Of a DNA stretch of 64,000 nt, positions 1-8,744 are shown piece by piece (positions within the stretch are counted from its first letter, which is position 1; the number at the start of each line of letters is the position of its first letter). The translations under genes were made by a program, and so were the position numbers. The notes under the pieces are model-generated. The model was not told the DNA's origin and did no database searches. It saw only the letters and a list, made by a program, of their open reading frames with translations. This DNA comes from Clostridia bacterium (GTDB lineage: Bacteria > Bacillota > Clostridia > RUG12999). The stretch covers positions 55,903 to 119,902 of the forward strand of contig JAAWTG010000004.1 of the NCBI GenBank assembly GCA_022801925.1, written 5' to 3'.

Positions 1-1517
1 CTACTTGTGCATTGAGAAAGTATTTGGGAGCAACATATCATTTGAAAAGCCAGAAAAAGTTGCAACGCGGTATGGCGCAGCGGATAGCAGGGCTTCCTTT
101 GGGGTGGGTGGAATCGCATAAATCAGGAGAGATATTAAGTACCTATACGGCGGACATGGAACTGATATGCGGCTGGATGAGCGGCACATTTCCGGCAGAG
201 GTGCATTTTGTGACTTATATGATTGGAGCATTGGCATATTCTCTGTCGCAAAGTGTTTTGCTGACCATAGCAGTGTTTCCGGTGATTATTTTGATTGTGC
301 CGTTTTTGACGAAATTGGCGAAACCGCTTCAAAAAACGTCTGACGTACAGCGGACGGCAGCAGCGGATTCCATTGCGGACATGCAGGAAGTATTGGCAGA
401 CCCTGCGTATTTGAAGGCATATTGTCTGGAAAATGCAATGGAACAACGGATAGAAACAGCGCTGGAGACCAAAAAGCGGGCGGAACAAAAAGGCGGTTTC
501 TATTTCGGCATGGTACAGGCATTGGGGATTTTGGGCAGTTATCTGCCCGGATTTGTAGCCGCGGCAGTCGGCGTACTTTTTCTCAGAAAGGGTATGATTA
601 CAGCAGGTTTTTTGGTCGGATTTGTTCAGATGGTAGTGCAGCGGTTTGGACAAACGCTGCCGCAGGTTGGTGAATTTGCAACTGCGAACAACAAAGCGGG
701 AGCCAGTGCAAAACGGGTTATGGAATTGCTGAACTTGCCGCAGGAACGAAAAGATGGAGAAAAAAACATACCGTCAGCGAACATCGTTTTGGCACTGGAG
801 GACGTTACATTTTGCTATCAAGAAGAAAAATCTCCGGCGCTGCGTCATGTGAATTTGAAGGTGGAGCAAGGGGAGACGGTCGCATTGGTCGGCAGCAGCG
901 GCAGTGGAAAGTCAACGGTGATAAAACTGCTCATGGGGCTATATGAAGTGCAGCAGGGCAGCGTGAACGTGTTGGGACGCGACGTGAAACAATGGAAATT
1001 GGAGACGCTGCGTGGATTGATGGCGCCGGTGTTTCAGGAAGCGGCACTGTTCCCTGCGTCAGTCCGTGACAATATTGCGGGGGAGACGGTAGCTGATGAA
1101 CAGATTTGGGCGGCGCTGCAACATGCGGACTTGAAGGAATTTGTCGCATCATTGCCGGAGGGATTGGATACGCCGGTGGGAGAACGCGGCGTAACGTTGT
1201 CAGGAGGACAGCAGCAGCGATTGACAATTGCGAGAGCGCTGGTAAAAGATGCACCGGTGATTTTGCTGGATGAGCCGACCAGTGCGCTGGATACGGTGAC
1301 AGAAAATGAATTCCAAAAAGCGTTTGAACAGTTAAAGCAGGGGAAAACAACTGTGGTGGTGGCGCACCGGCTGCAAACCATTCGCAGTGCAGACAGAATA
1401 TATGTGTTTGACCATGGAATGGTTGTGCAGGAGGGGACGCACGCGTCTTTGATTGCACAGCCGGGCGCATACCGCCGATTGTACCAGTCTCAGCTGGAAG
1501 AAAGCGGGGTGCGGTGA
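1..1517 (+). CDS. ABC exporter permease/ATPase, 5'-truncated by window edge
   Basis: Half of a type I ABC exporter: membrane segments in the first ~230 residues, then a nucleotide-binding domain. Visible ATPase motifs are Walker A GSSGSGKST, signature LSGGQQQR, Walker B VILLDEPTSALD and the H-loop VVAHR, so the site looks fully catalytic. The frame is open to base 1 and the first start-like codon is only a TTG at base 12. At about 501 residues it is roughly 80 short of the usual 580, so the N-terminus lies outside the window. It ends 1 nt before the next gene, which has the same architecture, suggesting that the two form a heterodimer. The substrate cannot be read from the sequence; drug, peptide or lipid export are all possible. 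Confidence 0.9.
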   Translation, partial: TCALRKYLGATYHLKSQKKLQRGMAQRIAGLPLGWVESHKSGEILSTYTADMELICGWMSGTFPAEVHFVTYMIGALAYSLSQSVLLTIAVFPVIILIVPFLTKLAKPLQKTSDVQRTAAADSIADMQEVLADPAYLKAYCLENAMEQRIETALETKKRAEQKGGFYFGMVQALGILGSYLPGFVAAAVGVLFLRKGMITAGFLVGFVQMVVQRFGQTLPQVGEFATANNKAGASAKRVMELLNLPQERKDGEKNIPSANIVLALEDVTFCYQEEKSPALRHVNLKVEQGETVALVGSSGSGKSTVIKLLMGLYEVQQGSVNVLGRDVKQWKLETLRGLMAPVFQEAALFPASVRDNIAGETVADEQIWAALQHADLKEFVASLPEGLDTPVGERGVTLSGGQQQRLTIARALVKDAPVILLDEPTSALDTVTENEFQKAFEQLKQGKTTVVVAHRLQTIRSADRIYVFDHGMVVQEGTHASLIAQPGAYRRLYQSQLEESGVR

Positions 1518-1518
1518 C

Positions 1519-3258
1519 ATGGAAAAAAGAAAACAAGGACGCTTTGGATTTGAGAGTATCGCATTCATGATGCAGTTTTTGAAAGGTCACCGTCTGGTAT
1601 TTTGGATAGGCACGTTGATGACAGCGAGTTTTGCATTTTTGCAGAATATCTTTACAGGTCAATTATATCGCGTCGTTGCCATGATAGGACAAGGTGGAAA
1701 CGCGTTTTTCGGGCAACTGCTGCAAGTGTTTGGGCTGTTGCTTTTGATAGTTGCGGTAGTTGGTATTGGTTTTTGGATTTTTACCTGTGCGGCGGCTTGT
1801 GGTGACAAGGCGCTTTGGCAGCAATTGGCGCATAAGATGAGTCATATGCCCATGAAAAACTGGTATGAAAAGCACAGCGGAGAATGGTTGACCATGCTGG
1901 GAAAAGATGCAGAAAACGCCGCCAATAGCTATAAACAATTGGTGACGCGGTTTGTGTCTCTGTTCATAGAATTGGCGGGCGGCGGTTTGGTTTTAAGTTT
2001 TGGATCGCCTGTTTTGCTACTATATGCAGCAATCAGCGGAATTGTGTATTTTGGTATCGGCGTACTGCTGCGCAAAAGAAACAAAAAGTATGCGGCAGGA
2101 AATCAACAGGCGGTGGGGGCCGCCGCGTCGTATGTTGCAGATATTTTCAATGGATTCATTGTGATGCGGCTGTATCATTTGCTGCGACTGCTCATGAAAA
2201 AGCAGCAAGCGGCGATTGAAGAAGGCTATGACTATGGAAAAAAGCTGGCGCGCGTCAGTGTTTTCAATGGCGCATTAGGGCAAATTGGCTATACATTAGC
2301 CTATTCCGGTGCGTTTGTGGTGGGGCTTTTGCTGGTATATGCCGGAAAGCTGGAACTTCCCATGATGCTGGCATTATGGCCCATTTCTATGGGCGTGTCG
2401 TTTAGTATCATGGAATTTGGATTTTTTGTAACGGATATGCAGCCGACGGTTGTAGCTGTGGAACGTATCCGCACGGTGTTGGAATTGCCGGAGGAAACAG
2501 GCGGTGAAGAAAAAAGAGTGCCGGAAAGCGACGTGGTGTTGGAACTGCGCAATGTGACGTTTGCGTATGAACAGGGAAAAAACGTTTTGCAGGACGTTAA
2601 TTTACAAATTCGCAAAGGAGAAAAAATAGCGTTTGTAGGAGAAAGCGGCAGCGGGAAAAGTACGATTGTTAAACTCTTGCTGCGTTTTTATGATGTGCAG
2701 CAGGGGCAAGTGCTGCTGCACGGACAGCCTGTGCAGAACTATGCCTTGGAACCCTTGCGCAGCCAGTTTGCCTATGTGCCGCAAAATGCCTGTTTGCTCA
2801 GCGGAAGCATTTATCAAAATATTGCAATGGTGAAACCGGAAGCGGCGGAACATCAGATAAAAACGGCGGCAGAAAATGCCTATGCTGATGAATTTATCCG
2901 CACCTTGTCACAAGGCTATGAAACGCAGGTAGGAGAACGCGGCGCACAGCTCTCCGGCGGACAGCGTCAGCGGGTTGCAATTGCCAGAGCATTTTTAAAA
3001 GACGCGCCTATTATGATATTTGATGAAATCACAGCGGCGCTGGACGGCGAATCGGAAGCAAAAGTACAGTGGGCGGTGGAGCGTGCGCCGGAGGGAAAAA
3101 CGTTGCTGATGATTACGCACCGTTTGTCGGCGGCTGCCCAGGCAGAACGCATTGTGGTGATGGAAAACGGAAAAATCGCAGAAATCGGAAGCCATAACGA
3201 ATTGTTAGCACATGGAACGGTTTATAAAAGAATGTGGGATATGCAGTTTCAAAAATAA
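1519..3258 (+). CDS. ABC exporter permease/ATPase, partner subunit
   Basis: Full-length type I ABC exporter half-transporter of 579 residues, with an N-terminal six-helix membrane domain and a C-terminal ATPase. Motifs are Walker A GESGSGKST, signature LSGGQRQR, Walker B IMIFDEITAALD and H-loop MITHR. The start chosen is the ATG 1 nt after the stop of the preceding gene; the frame runs upstream but overlaps that gene. The tight coupling implies translation with, and pairing to, the preceding subunit. A strong intrinsic terminator follows directly. No regulator or accessory gene lies on the visible side, so the substrate is unknown. Confidence 0.92.
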   Translation: MEKRKQGRFGFESIAFMMQFLKGHRLVFWIGTLMTASFAFLQNIFTGQLYRVVAMIGQGGNAFFGQLLQVFGLLLLIVAVVGIGFWIFTCAAACGDKALWQQLAHKMSHMPMKNWYEKHSGEWLTMLGKDAENAANSYKQLVTRFVSLFIELAGGGLVLSFGSPVLLLYAAISGIVYFGIGVLLRKRNKKYAAGNQQAVGAAASYVADIFNGFIVMRLYHLLRLLMKKQQAAIEEGYDYGKKLARVSVFNGALGQIGYTLAYSGAFVVGLLLVYAGKLELPMMLALWPISMGVSFSIMEFGFFVTDMQPTVVAVERIRTVLELPEETGGEEKRVPESDVVLELRNVTFAYEQGKNVLQDVNLQIRKGEKIAFVGESGSGKSTIVKLLLRFYDVQQGQVLLHGQPVQNYALEPLRSQFAYVPQNACLLSGSIYQNIAMVKPEAAEHQIKTAAENAYADEFIRTLSQGYETQVGERGAQLSGGQRQRVAIARAFLKDAPIMIFDEITAALDGESEAKVQWAVERAPEGKTLLMITHRLSAAAQAERIVVMENGKIAEIGSHNELLAHGTVYKRMWDMQFQK

Positions 3259-3264
3259 AAAGAG

Positions 3265-3295
3265 CAGCCGCTGCCGAAAGGCAGCGGTTGTTTTT
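3265..3295 (+). terminator. intrinsic terminator of the ABC exporter operon
   Basis: An 11-bp GC-rich stem (3265-3275 with 3280-3290, one G-U pair) closes a GAAA tetraloop and is followed by a run of five T. It lies 6 nt after the exporter stop codon. Confidence 0.9.
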
Positions 3296-3399
3296 CTATT
3301 CTCCTCTTTTTTTGCAAACATAAATAGGAAATGGTCTGGGAAAAAGAGTAATTTCCTAAAAAATGGGGAAACTAAGACAAAAAAGTAGGGGTGAAACAG

Positions 3400-4812
3400 A
3401 TGAAATTAAGCGGAAATATTGAGCAGGATAAACAGCAAATGCACACACTACTGCAAGTGGAGAAAAGCTTCGATTTGATTGAACGTCCGCTATTATTTGG
3501 CGGCAAAAAAAGCTGCCTTTATTTTGTGGATGGATTTATCAAAGACGAAGTGATGCAGCGTATTTTACAGGCATTTTTTGAGATAACCCCAGAGGATATG
3601 AAGGATGTCAAATCCGCGCAGGAGTTTATGGAGGCAAAACTGTCCTATGTGGAAGTGACAATAGAGCATCATGTGGAGATTTTAGCGACAAATGTTCTAT
3701 CGGGTCCTAGTGTGCTGCTGATTGACGGCTTTGACGCCGCGATTGTCATTGATATTAGAACCTATCCTGTTCGCGGCATAGAGGAGCCGGAGAAAGAAAA
3801 AGTACTGCGCGGCTCGCGGGACGGATTTGTGGAAACGATTGTGTTTAACACGGCGCTTATCCGACGGCGTATTCGTGACCCGCATTTGGTGTTTGAAATG
3901 TATTCCGTGGGAGCAAGGTCGAAAACAGATGTATCCATTGGATATATTTCTGATTTTGCAGATGAAAAATTGGTGAAAGAACTGCGAAAGCGGATTCAGG
4001 AGCTGCGGGTCAAAGCGCTGGATATGGGCGAGGAAAGCCTTGCGGAATGCATTATCCGCGGGAAATGGCTGAATCCGTTTCCAAAGGTGCGCTACACCGA
4101 ACGACCAGACGTTGCCTCCGCCTCATTGCTGGACGGGAAAATCATTGTCATGGTGGACAACAGCCCGTCCGTCATGGTGCTGCCCACAACATTGTTCGAT
4201 TTTGTGCAGGAACCGGATGACTATTATTATCCGCCGCTGGTGGGCGGATATCTGCGGTTTGTGCGTAATGCCATTTTTTTATCGACCTTAATTTTAACGC
4301 CGCTTTGGTTTTTGTTGATTCAAAACAGCGCCGCGCTGCCTGATTGGCTTTCCTTTATCCAAGTGAAAGACGCTGTATATGTGCCGATCCTATTGCAACT
4401 GTTGATTTTGGAATTGGCAACGGACGGGCTTAAATTAGCGTCGCTGAATACCCCTTCGGCGCTCAGCAATTCCCTTAGTATTATTGGCGCTTTGTTGCTG
4501 GGAGATTTTGCCGTACAGGTCGGTTGGTTTGTACCGCAGACTATTTTATACATGGCATATGTTGCGATTGCAGGATTTGCACAGCCCAGCGTAGAGCTGA
4601 ATTATGCTGTAAAATTCATGCGGGTGTTATTGCTATTGCTCACGGCATGGTTAGGCATTTGGGGATTTTTCGGTGGTCTGGTTTTGATTGCGTGCATTGT
4701 TGCTATGAACAAAACAATAGCTGGGAAAGGGTATCTGTATCCGCTGATTCCGTTTAACTGGAAAGAATTTAAAGTCCGTGTGCTGCGTATGAAAATTCGT
4801 TCTAAATTATAA
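3400..4812 (+). CDS. spoVAF: GerA-family spore germination protein, SpoVAF-like
   Basis: A 470-residue protein of the GerA family: a soluble N-terminal region of about 280 residues and then about five membrane segments. The stretch VQEPDDYYYPPLVGGYLRFVR and the overall length fit SpoVAF better than the longer GerAA/GerKA proteins. SpoVAF acts in the spore inner membrane, in dipicolinic acid release or as a channel partner of germinant receptors. The ATG at 3400 is preferred because AGGGGTG sits 6 nt upstream; an in-frame GTG at 3391 would overlap that site. It stands alone here, without the spoVAA-E genes it often accompanies. The family is certain, the exact paralogue less so. Confidence 0.85.
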   Translation: MKLSGNIEQDKQQMHTLLQVEKSFDLIERPLLFGGKKSCLYFVDGFIKDEVMQRILQAFFEITPEDMKDVKSAQEFMEAKLSYVEVTIEHHVEILATNVLSGPSVLLIDGFDAAIVIDIRTYPVRGIEEPEKEKVLRGSRDGFVETIVFNTALIRRRIRDPHLVFEMYSVGARSKTDVSIGYISDFADEKLVKELRKRIQELRVKALDMGEESLAECIIRGKWLNPFPKVRYTERPDVASASLLDGKIIVMVDNSPSVMVLPTTLFDFVQEPDDYYYPPLVGGYLRFVRNAIFLSTLILTPLWFLLIQNSAALPDWLSFIQVKDAVYVPILLQLLILELATDGLKLASLNTPSALSNSLSIIGALLLGDFAVQVGWFVPQTILYMAYVAIAGFAQPSVELNYAVKFMRVLLLLLTAWLGIWGFFGGLVLIACIVAMNKTIAGKGYLYPLIPFNWKEFKVRVLRMKIRSKL

Positions 4813-4915
4813 TCTGAAAGGCAGTTCATGTGCAGGGTGTTAAGAGTGAATTTAAAATGAAGATGCGGCATAGTTAGAATCCTACAAATGCGGTTTTGCT
4901 TTGTTGTTATAAAAG

Positions 4916-4950
4916 AAACGGCGCCGATGCAAACCAGCGCCGTTTTGTTT
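4916..4950. terminator. bidirectional terminator between spoVAF and the DUF6273 gene
   Basis: Nine-base arms at 4916-4924 and 4937-4945 pair perfectly around a 12-nt loop. T-rich tracts follow on both strands (TTTTGTTTT on plus, TTTCTTTT on minus). It lies between two convergent genes. Confidence 0.8.
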
Positions 4951-4951
4951 T

Positions 4952-4984
4952 GCATAGGCATATTCGACTCTCTTATGCCTATGC
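4952..4984. repeat. short palindromic copy of the TAGGCATAAG repeat family
   Basis: Perfect 11-bp arms (4952-4962 and 4974-4984) surround an 11-nt loop. Read on the minus strand, the motif TAGGCATAAGAGAGTCGAAT matches, with one change, the left end of the element at 19257. It sits 4 nt past the stop codon of the minus-strand gene. Confidence 0.6.
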
Positions 4985-4988
4985 GTAT

Positions 4989-6443
4989 TTACTGTCCGTC
5001 TGCCACGCAAATCGGATGCATTCCAATGAAGCTGTCCCACAGCATCACTTTAACCGTTCCGTTTGCGTCAAAGTTTTTCGGGGATATCGGTGGATTTTCT
5101 CCTGTTACAAGCGGTATTGACTCTGCGCTGACGCCTGTTAATTTATTGCCGTCATACGCTGTAAATAATACCGTATAGATACCATCCTGCGGAACCGTTA
5201 TGGTAGCTTTTCCGTTTTCGTATTTTAGAATATAATCATCTTTTTCAGTGCCTGTTGCAGGGAGTATATCTGTTTCCACTGCCCCGCAATTGTTGCGGCA
5301 ACTACGCGTTCTTTCTCCTGCTTCCGTTGCGGTTGCAGGTTTGGTTACTGTCCATGCGTCCCAATTATGTCCTTTTGGGGGGATTATTATATCTGCAATT
5401 TCAGTTGTTGCACTTTCGTCTGAGAAATTTTTATGACAACATGCATAAGTCCAATGTGCTATATTTCCCGCTTCCGTACAAGTTGCCGCTTGCGCCCCAC
5501 GATAAACCGGTTTATGTTCAAAGGTATAGGGTTTTTGAAATGTGCCGTCGCCGCATATAAATTCAGAGGACGGATTGAGATAGAACGCCGGGCGTACACC
5601 GACATTGCTCGCGTAAGCAGGATAGCTAACAACTTCGCCCGAGCAGAAAGCAATACGGACGAGATAGTCGTGCGTGGACATAGGGGTACGAAGCCAGTGG
5701 TAAAGTATATGTCCGAGCGGTTCATAATAATCTCCTAAATTACGATACACCGTTTTTAACTGCTGTACATCCAAAAGAAACATGGTATCTGTAACCAGTT
5801 CAGAATAAGCGTAGTGATAGTTCTGCGCAACTTCTGAAATAGAATCATTATAACGAAGTGTCTCAGAGCCTGCGGCGTCTGTAAAGTCTTTATCAATGTT
5901 CGTTAAAATTGATTTTTGGGTGGCAGTTTTCATGGCTGATTTTTCCGTATCGGTAAAATTGCTTAAAAAGCCTGCTTCGTCTGCATATGTCGGCTCGTTG
6001 CCGCAAGTGTAGACGACATTGCCCGCTGCTGCGGACGAATTCAGCCAGTCACGGATATTACTGTCCGCCCAATAATTTGAGCCGTTGGTTGATCTGGTGC
6101 TTTCTCTGCCATGAGAGCCGCTGGTGTTGCTGCCGATTGCATCAAAGGGTTTTTGGTCGATAGCATTATCAGCAAGCATAAGCGGCAGATAGCCGTCCCG
6201 ATATTCGATTGTGGTATCCGATGAGTCCGTGATAGGATTGCCGTTATCGTCCGTACCTATGATTTTCTCGAATGCCACACAACGCCACAGAATAGGGCGT
6301 CCATTGTAGGTGCCCATTTGTACATAGCTGCCGCATTGAATGGTTGCGGCAGATGTTGCTGCTTTTGACGTGATAGGTGTTGCACCGAACAGAATCGTTA
6401 TCATTGCAGCCGCTATAAACAGCGATGTGATTTTTTGTTTCAT
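4989..6443 (-). CDS. secreted DUF6273-like protein with Ala/Thr-rich C-terminal repeat
   Basis: A 484-residue protein with a clear signal peptide (basic MKQK, hydrophobic stretch, ITSKAA cleavage region). The body carries the ILWRCVAFE, LLADNAIDQKPFD and NYWADSNIRDWLNS stretches typical of DUF6273 proteins of clostridia, whose function is unknown. The C-terminal part contains the H-x-W-x-x-W-T-V-T-K-P-A-T-x-T-E-A-G type repeat found in many clostridial surface proteins, with paired cysteines. The ATG at 6443 is chosen because GGAGGATTTCAAA lies directly upstream; the longer frame lacks a ribosome site and would bury the signal peptide. No anchor motif is visible, so it is probably released or loosely wall-bound. 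Confidence 0.75.
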   Translation of the reverse strand: MKQKITSLFIAAAMITILFGATPITSKAATSAATIQCGSYVQMGTYNGRPILWRCVAFEKIIGTDDNGNPITDSSDTTIEYRDGYLPLMLADNAIDQKPFDAIGSNTSGSHGRESTRSTNGSNYWADSNIRDWLNSSAAAGNVVYTCGNEPTYADEAGFLSNFTDTEKSAMKTATQKSILTNIDKDFTDAAGSETLRYNDSISEVAQNYHYAYSELVTDTMFLLDVQQLKTVYRNLGDYYEPLGHILYHWLRTPMSTHDYLVRIAFCSGEVVSYPAYASNVGVRPAFYLNPSSEFICGDGTFQKPYTFEHKPVYRGAQAATCTEAGNIAHWTYACCHKNFSDESATTEIADIIIPPKGHNWDAWTVTKPATATEAGERTRSCRNNCGAVETDILPATGTEKDDYILKYENGKATITVPQDGIYTVLFTAYDGNKLTGVSAESIPLVTGENPPISPKNFDANGTVKVMLWDSFIGMHPICVADGQ

Positions 6444-6552
6444 TTTGAAATCCTCCCATAATATAGAATTTTTACGCACATTTTCTGTCATAAACAAAAT
6501 GTGAGAGCGCCTAATTGTCCTTTTTCCATAGGCTAAACTATATTGTGCTGCA

Positions 6553-6574
6553 AATGGATAGGAAACTATCCATT
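6553..6574. repeat. GAAA-capped hairpin in the 6444-6798 gap
   Basis: A perfect 9-bp stem with a GAAA loop, followed by AT-rich sequence. The remainder of this 355-nt divergent intergenic region holds the promoter at 6734 and nothing else I can support. Confidence 0.4.
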
Positions 6575-6733
6575 ATCTATTATAATATAAATAGTAAAAA
6601 ATTGCAAGTATTTGGGAGGTGTTCATTTGCTGTTTGGCTGTCCGGCAGACAATTTTTGTTTTTGAAACAAGAAAAAATGGCGCTTTGCGCTGATAAGAAA
6701 ACTGTTTTGTGAGTAGGTTTCATAAAATAGCAC

Positions 6734-6762
6734 TTGCATGATGATGAAAAAAATGGTATGAT
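6734..6762 (+). promoter_or_regulatory. sigma-A promoter for the copper-amine-oxidase-domain gene
   Basis: TTGCAT at 6734-6739 and TATGAT at 6757-6762 are separated by exactly 17 bp. This is 37 bp upstream of the start codon, with GGCGGAGG between. Confidence 0.75.
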
Positions 6763-6798
6763 AGAGCGGTAAAACATGCATAAGGCGGAGGACAACAA

Positions 6799-8013
6799 AT
6801 GAAGAAATTATTGACGATAGCGCTTATCATAGGATTGGTGGCAGTGGCTGTGTCGGCGATAGCGGAACAGGGTGAAATAGGTTCTGCCGCCGGCAGTGCA
6901 CAGGCGGAATTGGAAATTGGATTTGAAACGCAGGAGGACGGCGCGCCGGAAGCGGCACAATTTTTAGCAGAACTGAGACAGTCAGCAGTTACGGCGGAAC
7001 TCACATTGCAGCAACTGAATGGCGGACGCATTCTGCGGGCGGAGGTGATACTTCATGCGAAGTTATTCGTGCGGGAGATAGAAACGATAGAATGCTGGTA
7101 TGAAATCGAACGGATGGCAGAGGTGCCGCATATTACCGTCATTGAGAAAAATAAAAAGAAGGATACCTACTATGAACTGGATATTCATAAATTGCCGGGA
7201 GGCATGGAAGCGGCAAAGGCATTGAACCGTGCTTTGGAAGCGGTCTGGAATCAGAGTACGGCACAAAATGGAGAGGCGCAAAAGATACAGGTACCGCCTG
7301 AACGTACGGCGGAGTTGCTGGCAGCATGGGTAAATGTAAACCGACCGGGAGAAGGGCAACGAGCAGCGGCGGACTTTGGCGGAGCGCGCCTGTCCGTAGA
7401 ATGGAACACCGATGGCAATATCTATAAAATCAATGGTACCTTGGAACTGTCAGCGCAGCAAACGGCAATACTGCTGGGGATGCAGAGCCGGACGGCAGGA
7501 GAAAGCCGTGTCCATATCAATGCAAATATGAAGTTATACGGCAGCGGCAGTGCGGCGGTGAACATGCCGCAAATACCGCAGGAACAATGGATAGACGCCA
7601 ATTTGTTGATTGATAAAAAGCTGTTTGACAGCGACCGCGTTACGGTATTATACAATGGAACTGTTTTGCAATTTGACGCACAGCCACGTTTGGAAAACGG
7701 TACGACTATGGTGCCAATCCGCGGTATTATGGAAGCGGCGGGCGTGCCACCTGAACAAATTGCATTTGACGGTACACGGGGGACAGTGACAATCCAAGAT
7801 GGAAAAAAAGCGATTCTGTTGACGCTAGGCAGCACTACTGCATTCGTAAATGGAAAAGAAGTGCAATTATTGTGCGCGGCATATGAGGCGGAGGGTCGCA
7901 CATTTGTGCCGCTGCGGTTTGTATCGGAGGAACTCGGATTTCAGGTAGCGTGGACCGGATTAGACCAGCCCAATGGCATTTGTAATGGCGGTGTGGTGCG
8001 TTTGGAAAGGTGA
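6799..8013 (+). CDS. secreted protein with copper amine oxidase-like N-terminal domain
   Basis: A 404-residue protein beginning with a signal peptide (MKKLLTIALIIGLVAVAVSAIA). The C-terminal ~130 residues form the copper amine oxidase-like domain, a small extracellular fold common in clostridial cell-surface proteins. Its two hallmark segments are MVPIRGIMEAAG and FVPLRFVSEELG, each preceded by V-x-x-N-G-x-x-x. The middle region (residues 30-270) has no motif I recognise. The domain name does not imply amine oxidase activity; none of that enzyme's catalytic core is present. It is followed after 4 nt by a pentapeptide-repeat gene and is likely co-transcribed with it from the 6734 promoter. Confidence 0.8.
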   Translation: MKKLLTIALIIGLVAVAVSAIAEQGEIGSAAGSAQAELEIGFETQEDGAPEAAQFLAELRQSAVTAELTLQQLNGGRILRAEVILHAKLFVREIETIECWYEIERMAEVPHITVIEKNKKKDTYYELDIHKLPGGMEAAKALNRALEAVWNQSTAQNGEAQKIQVPPERTAELLAAWVNVNRPGEGQRAAADFGGARLSVEWNTDGNIYKINGTLELSAQQTAILLGMQSRTAGESRVHINANMKLYGSGSAAVNMPQIPQEQWIDANLLIDKKLFDSDRVTVLYNGTVLQFDAQPRLENGTTMVPIRGIMEAAGVPPEQIAFDGTRGTVTIQDGKKAILLTLGSTTAFVNGKEVQLLCAAYEAEGRTFVPLRFVSEELGFQVAWTGLDQPNGICNGGVVRLER

Positions 8014-8017
8014 GACA

Positions 8018-8644
8018 ATGAATTGTGAAGTATATGAAGCAGGAAAGCTGCGTGACTGTGTCTTGCAGGCTGTGCAGCAAGATATAGCAGTCAGCGGTTT
8101 TGTGTTTGAGCAGCAGGAAACGTTGCTGGAAGCAGAACGGCTGGAACTGAAACAATGTCTGTTAAAGCAGGCGGCAATAAGAGAAAGTAAATTGGCGCGG
8201 CCGGATTGGTCAGAAGTGGTGCTGGAAGACTGCGACTTGTCGGGGGCAGTGCTGCGGGACGGTTCTCTCTATAAAGTGACGCTGCGGCGCTGCAAACTGG
8301 TGGGAACAGATTTGTCAGGAACTTTTTTGCGGGAGGTTACATTGGAAGACTGTGTCTGCCGCTATGCAAATTTGTCATTCGGACAGTGGCGGGATGTAAT
8401 CATGCAAGGGTGTGATTTTTCACAGGCAAGTATGGACGGAGTGAAACATAAACATTGGACGATAACAGACTGCAATTTGCGGCAGGCGAATTTGTCGCAG
8501 ACTGCACTGCAAAAGATAGATTTTTCCACGAGTGAAATCGGCGGCATTGTTCTGCAAGGCGAAGAACTGCGCGGCGCCGTGGTGTCGGAATGGCAAGCGC
8601 CGGAATTGCTGCGCTTTTTAGGCGTTAGCATAAAAGAAACATAA
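8018..8644 (+). CDS. pentapeptide-repeat protein
   Basis: A 208-residue protein built largely of A(D/N)LxX-type pentapeptides such as CDLSGAVLRDG, CKLVGTDLSG, ANLSFGQWRD and CNLRQANLSQ, which fold as a right-handed quadrilateral beta-helix. It has no signal peptide or membrane segment, so it is cytoplasmic. Some family members (Qnr, MfpA) bind DNA gyrase, but this fold has many roles and none can be assigned here. The ATG at 8018 has GAAAGGTGAG upstream and lies 4 nt after the previous gene; an upstream in-frame ATG is inside that gene and is not favoured. Confidence 0.8.
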   Translation: MNCEVYEAGKLRDCVLQAVQQDIAVSGFVFEQQETLLEAERLELKQCLLKQAAIRESKLARPDWSEVVLEDCDLSGAVLRDGSLYKVTLRRCKLVGTDLSGTFLREVTLEDCVCRYANLSFGQWRDVIMQGCDFSQASMDGVKHKHWTITDCNLRQANLSQTALQKIDFSTSEIGGIVLQGEELRGAVVSEWQAPELLRFLGVSIKET

Positions 8645-8671
8645 AAAGGTGCGGTAATTTTGTATGCTATA

Positions 8672-8710
8672 AACAAACAGGCGGAACCGAAAAGGTTCCG
8701 CCTGTTTGTT
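8672..8710. terminator. hairpin between convergent genes
   Basis: Perfect 17-bp arms (8672-8688 and 8694-8710) with a 5-nt loop, between convergent genes. The arms end in AACAAAC/GTTTGTT rather than a clean T-run, but the position and stability fit a bidirectional terminator. Confidence 0.75.
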
Positions 8711-8744
8711 GCGCAATCAATTCACGCATGGTGATGTCAAAAAA

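Noticed and set aside
931..1662. Long antisense open frames opposite the ABC exporter and other genes
   Set aside because: They mirror the codon bias of the real genes, lack ribosome sites and encode low-complexity, unrecognisable proteins.
6600..6720. A leader peptide starting at the TTG after GGGAGG
   Set aside because: The frame has only about a dozen codons without recognisable composition, and it ends far from the next gene's promoter.
6799..8013. A copper amine oxidase enzyme
   Set aside because: Only the small accessory-type domain is present; the catalytic domain with its topaquinone tyrosine and metal histidines is absent.
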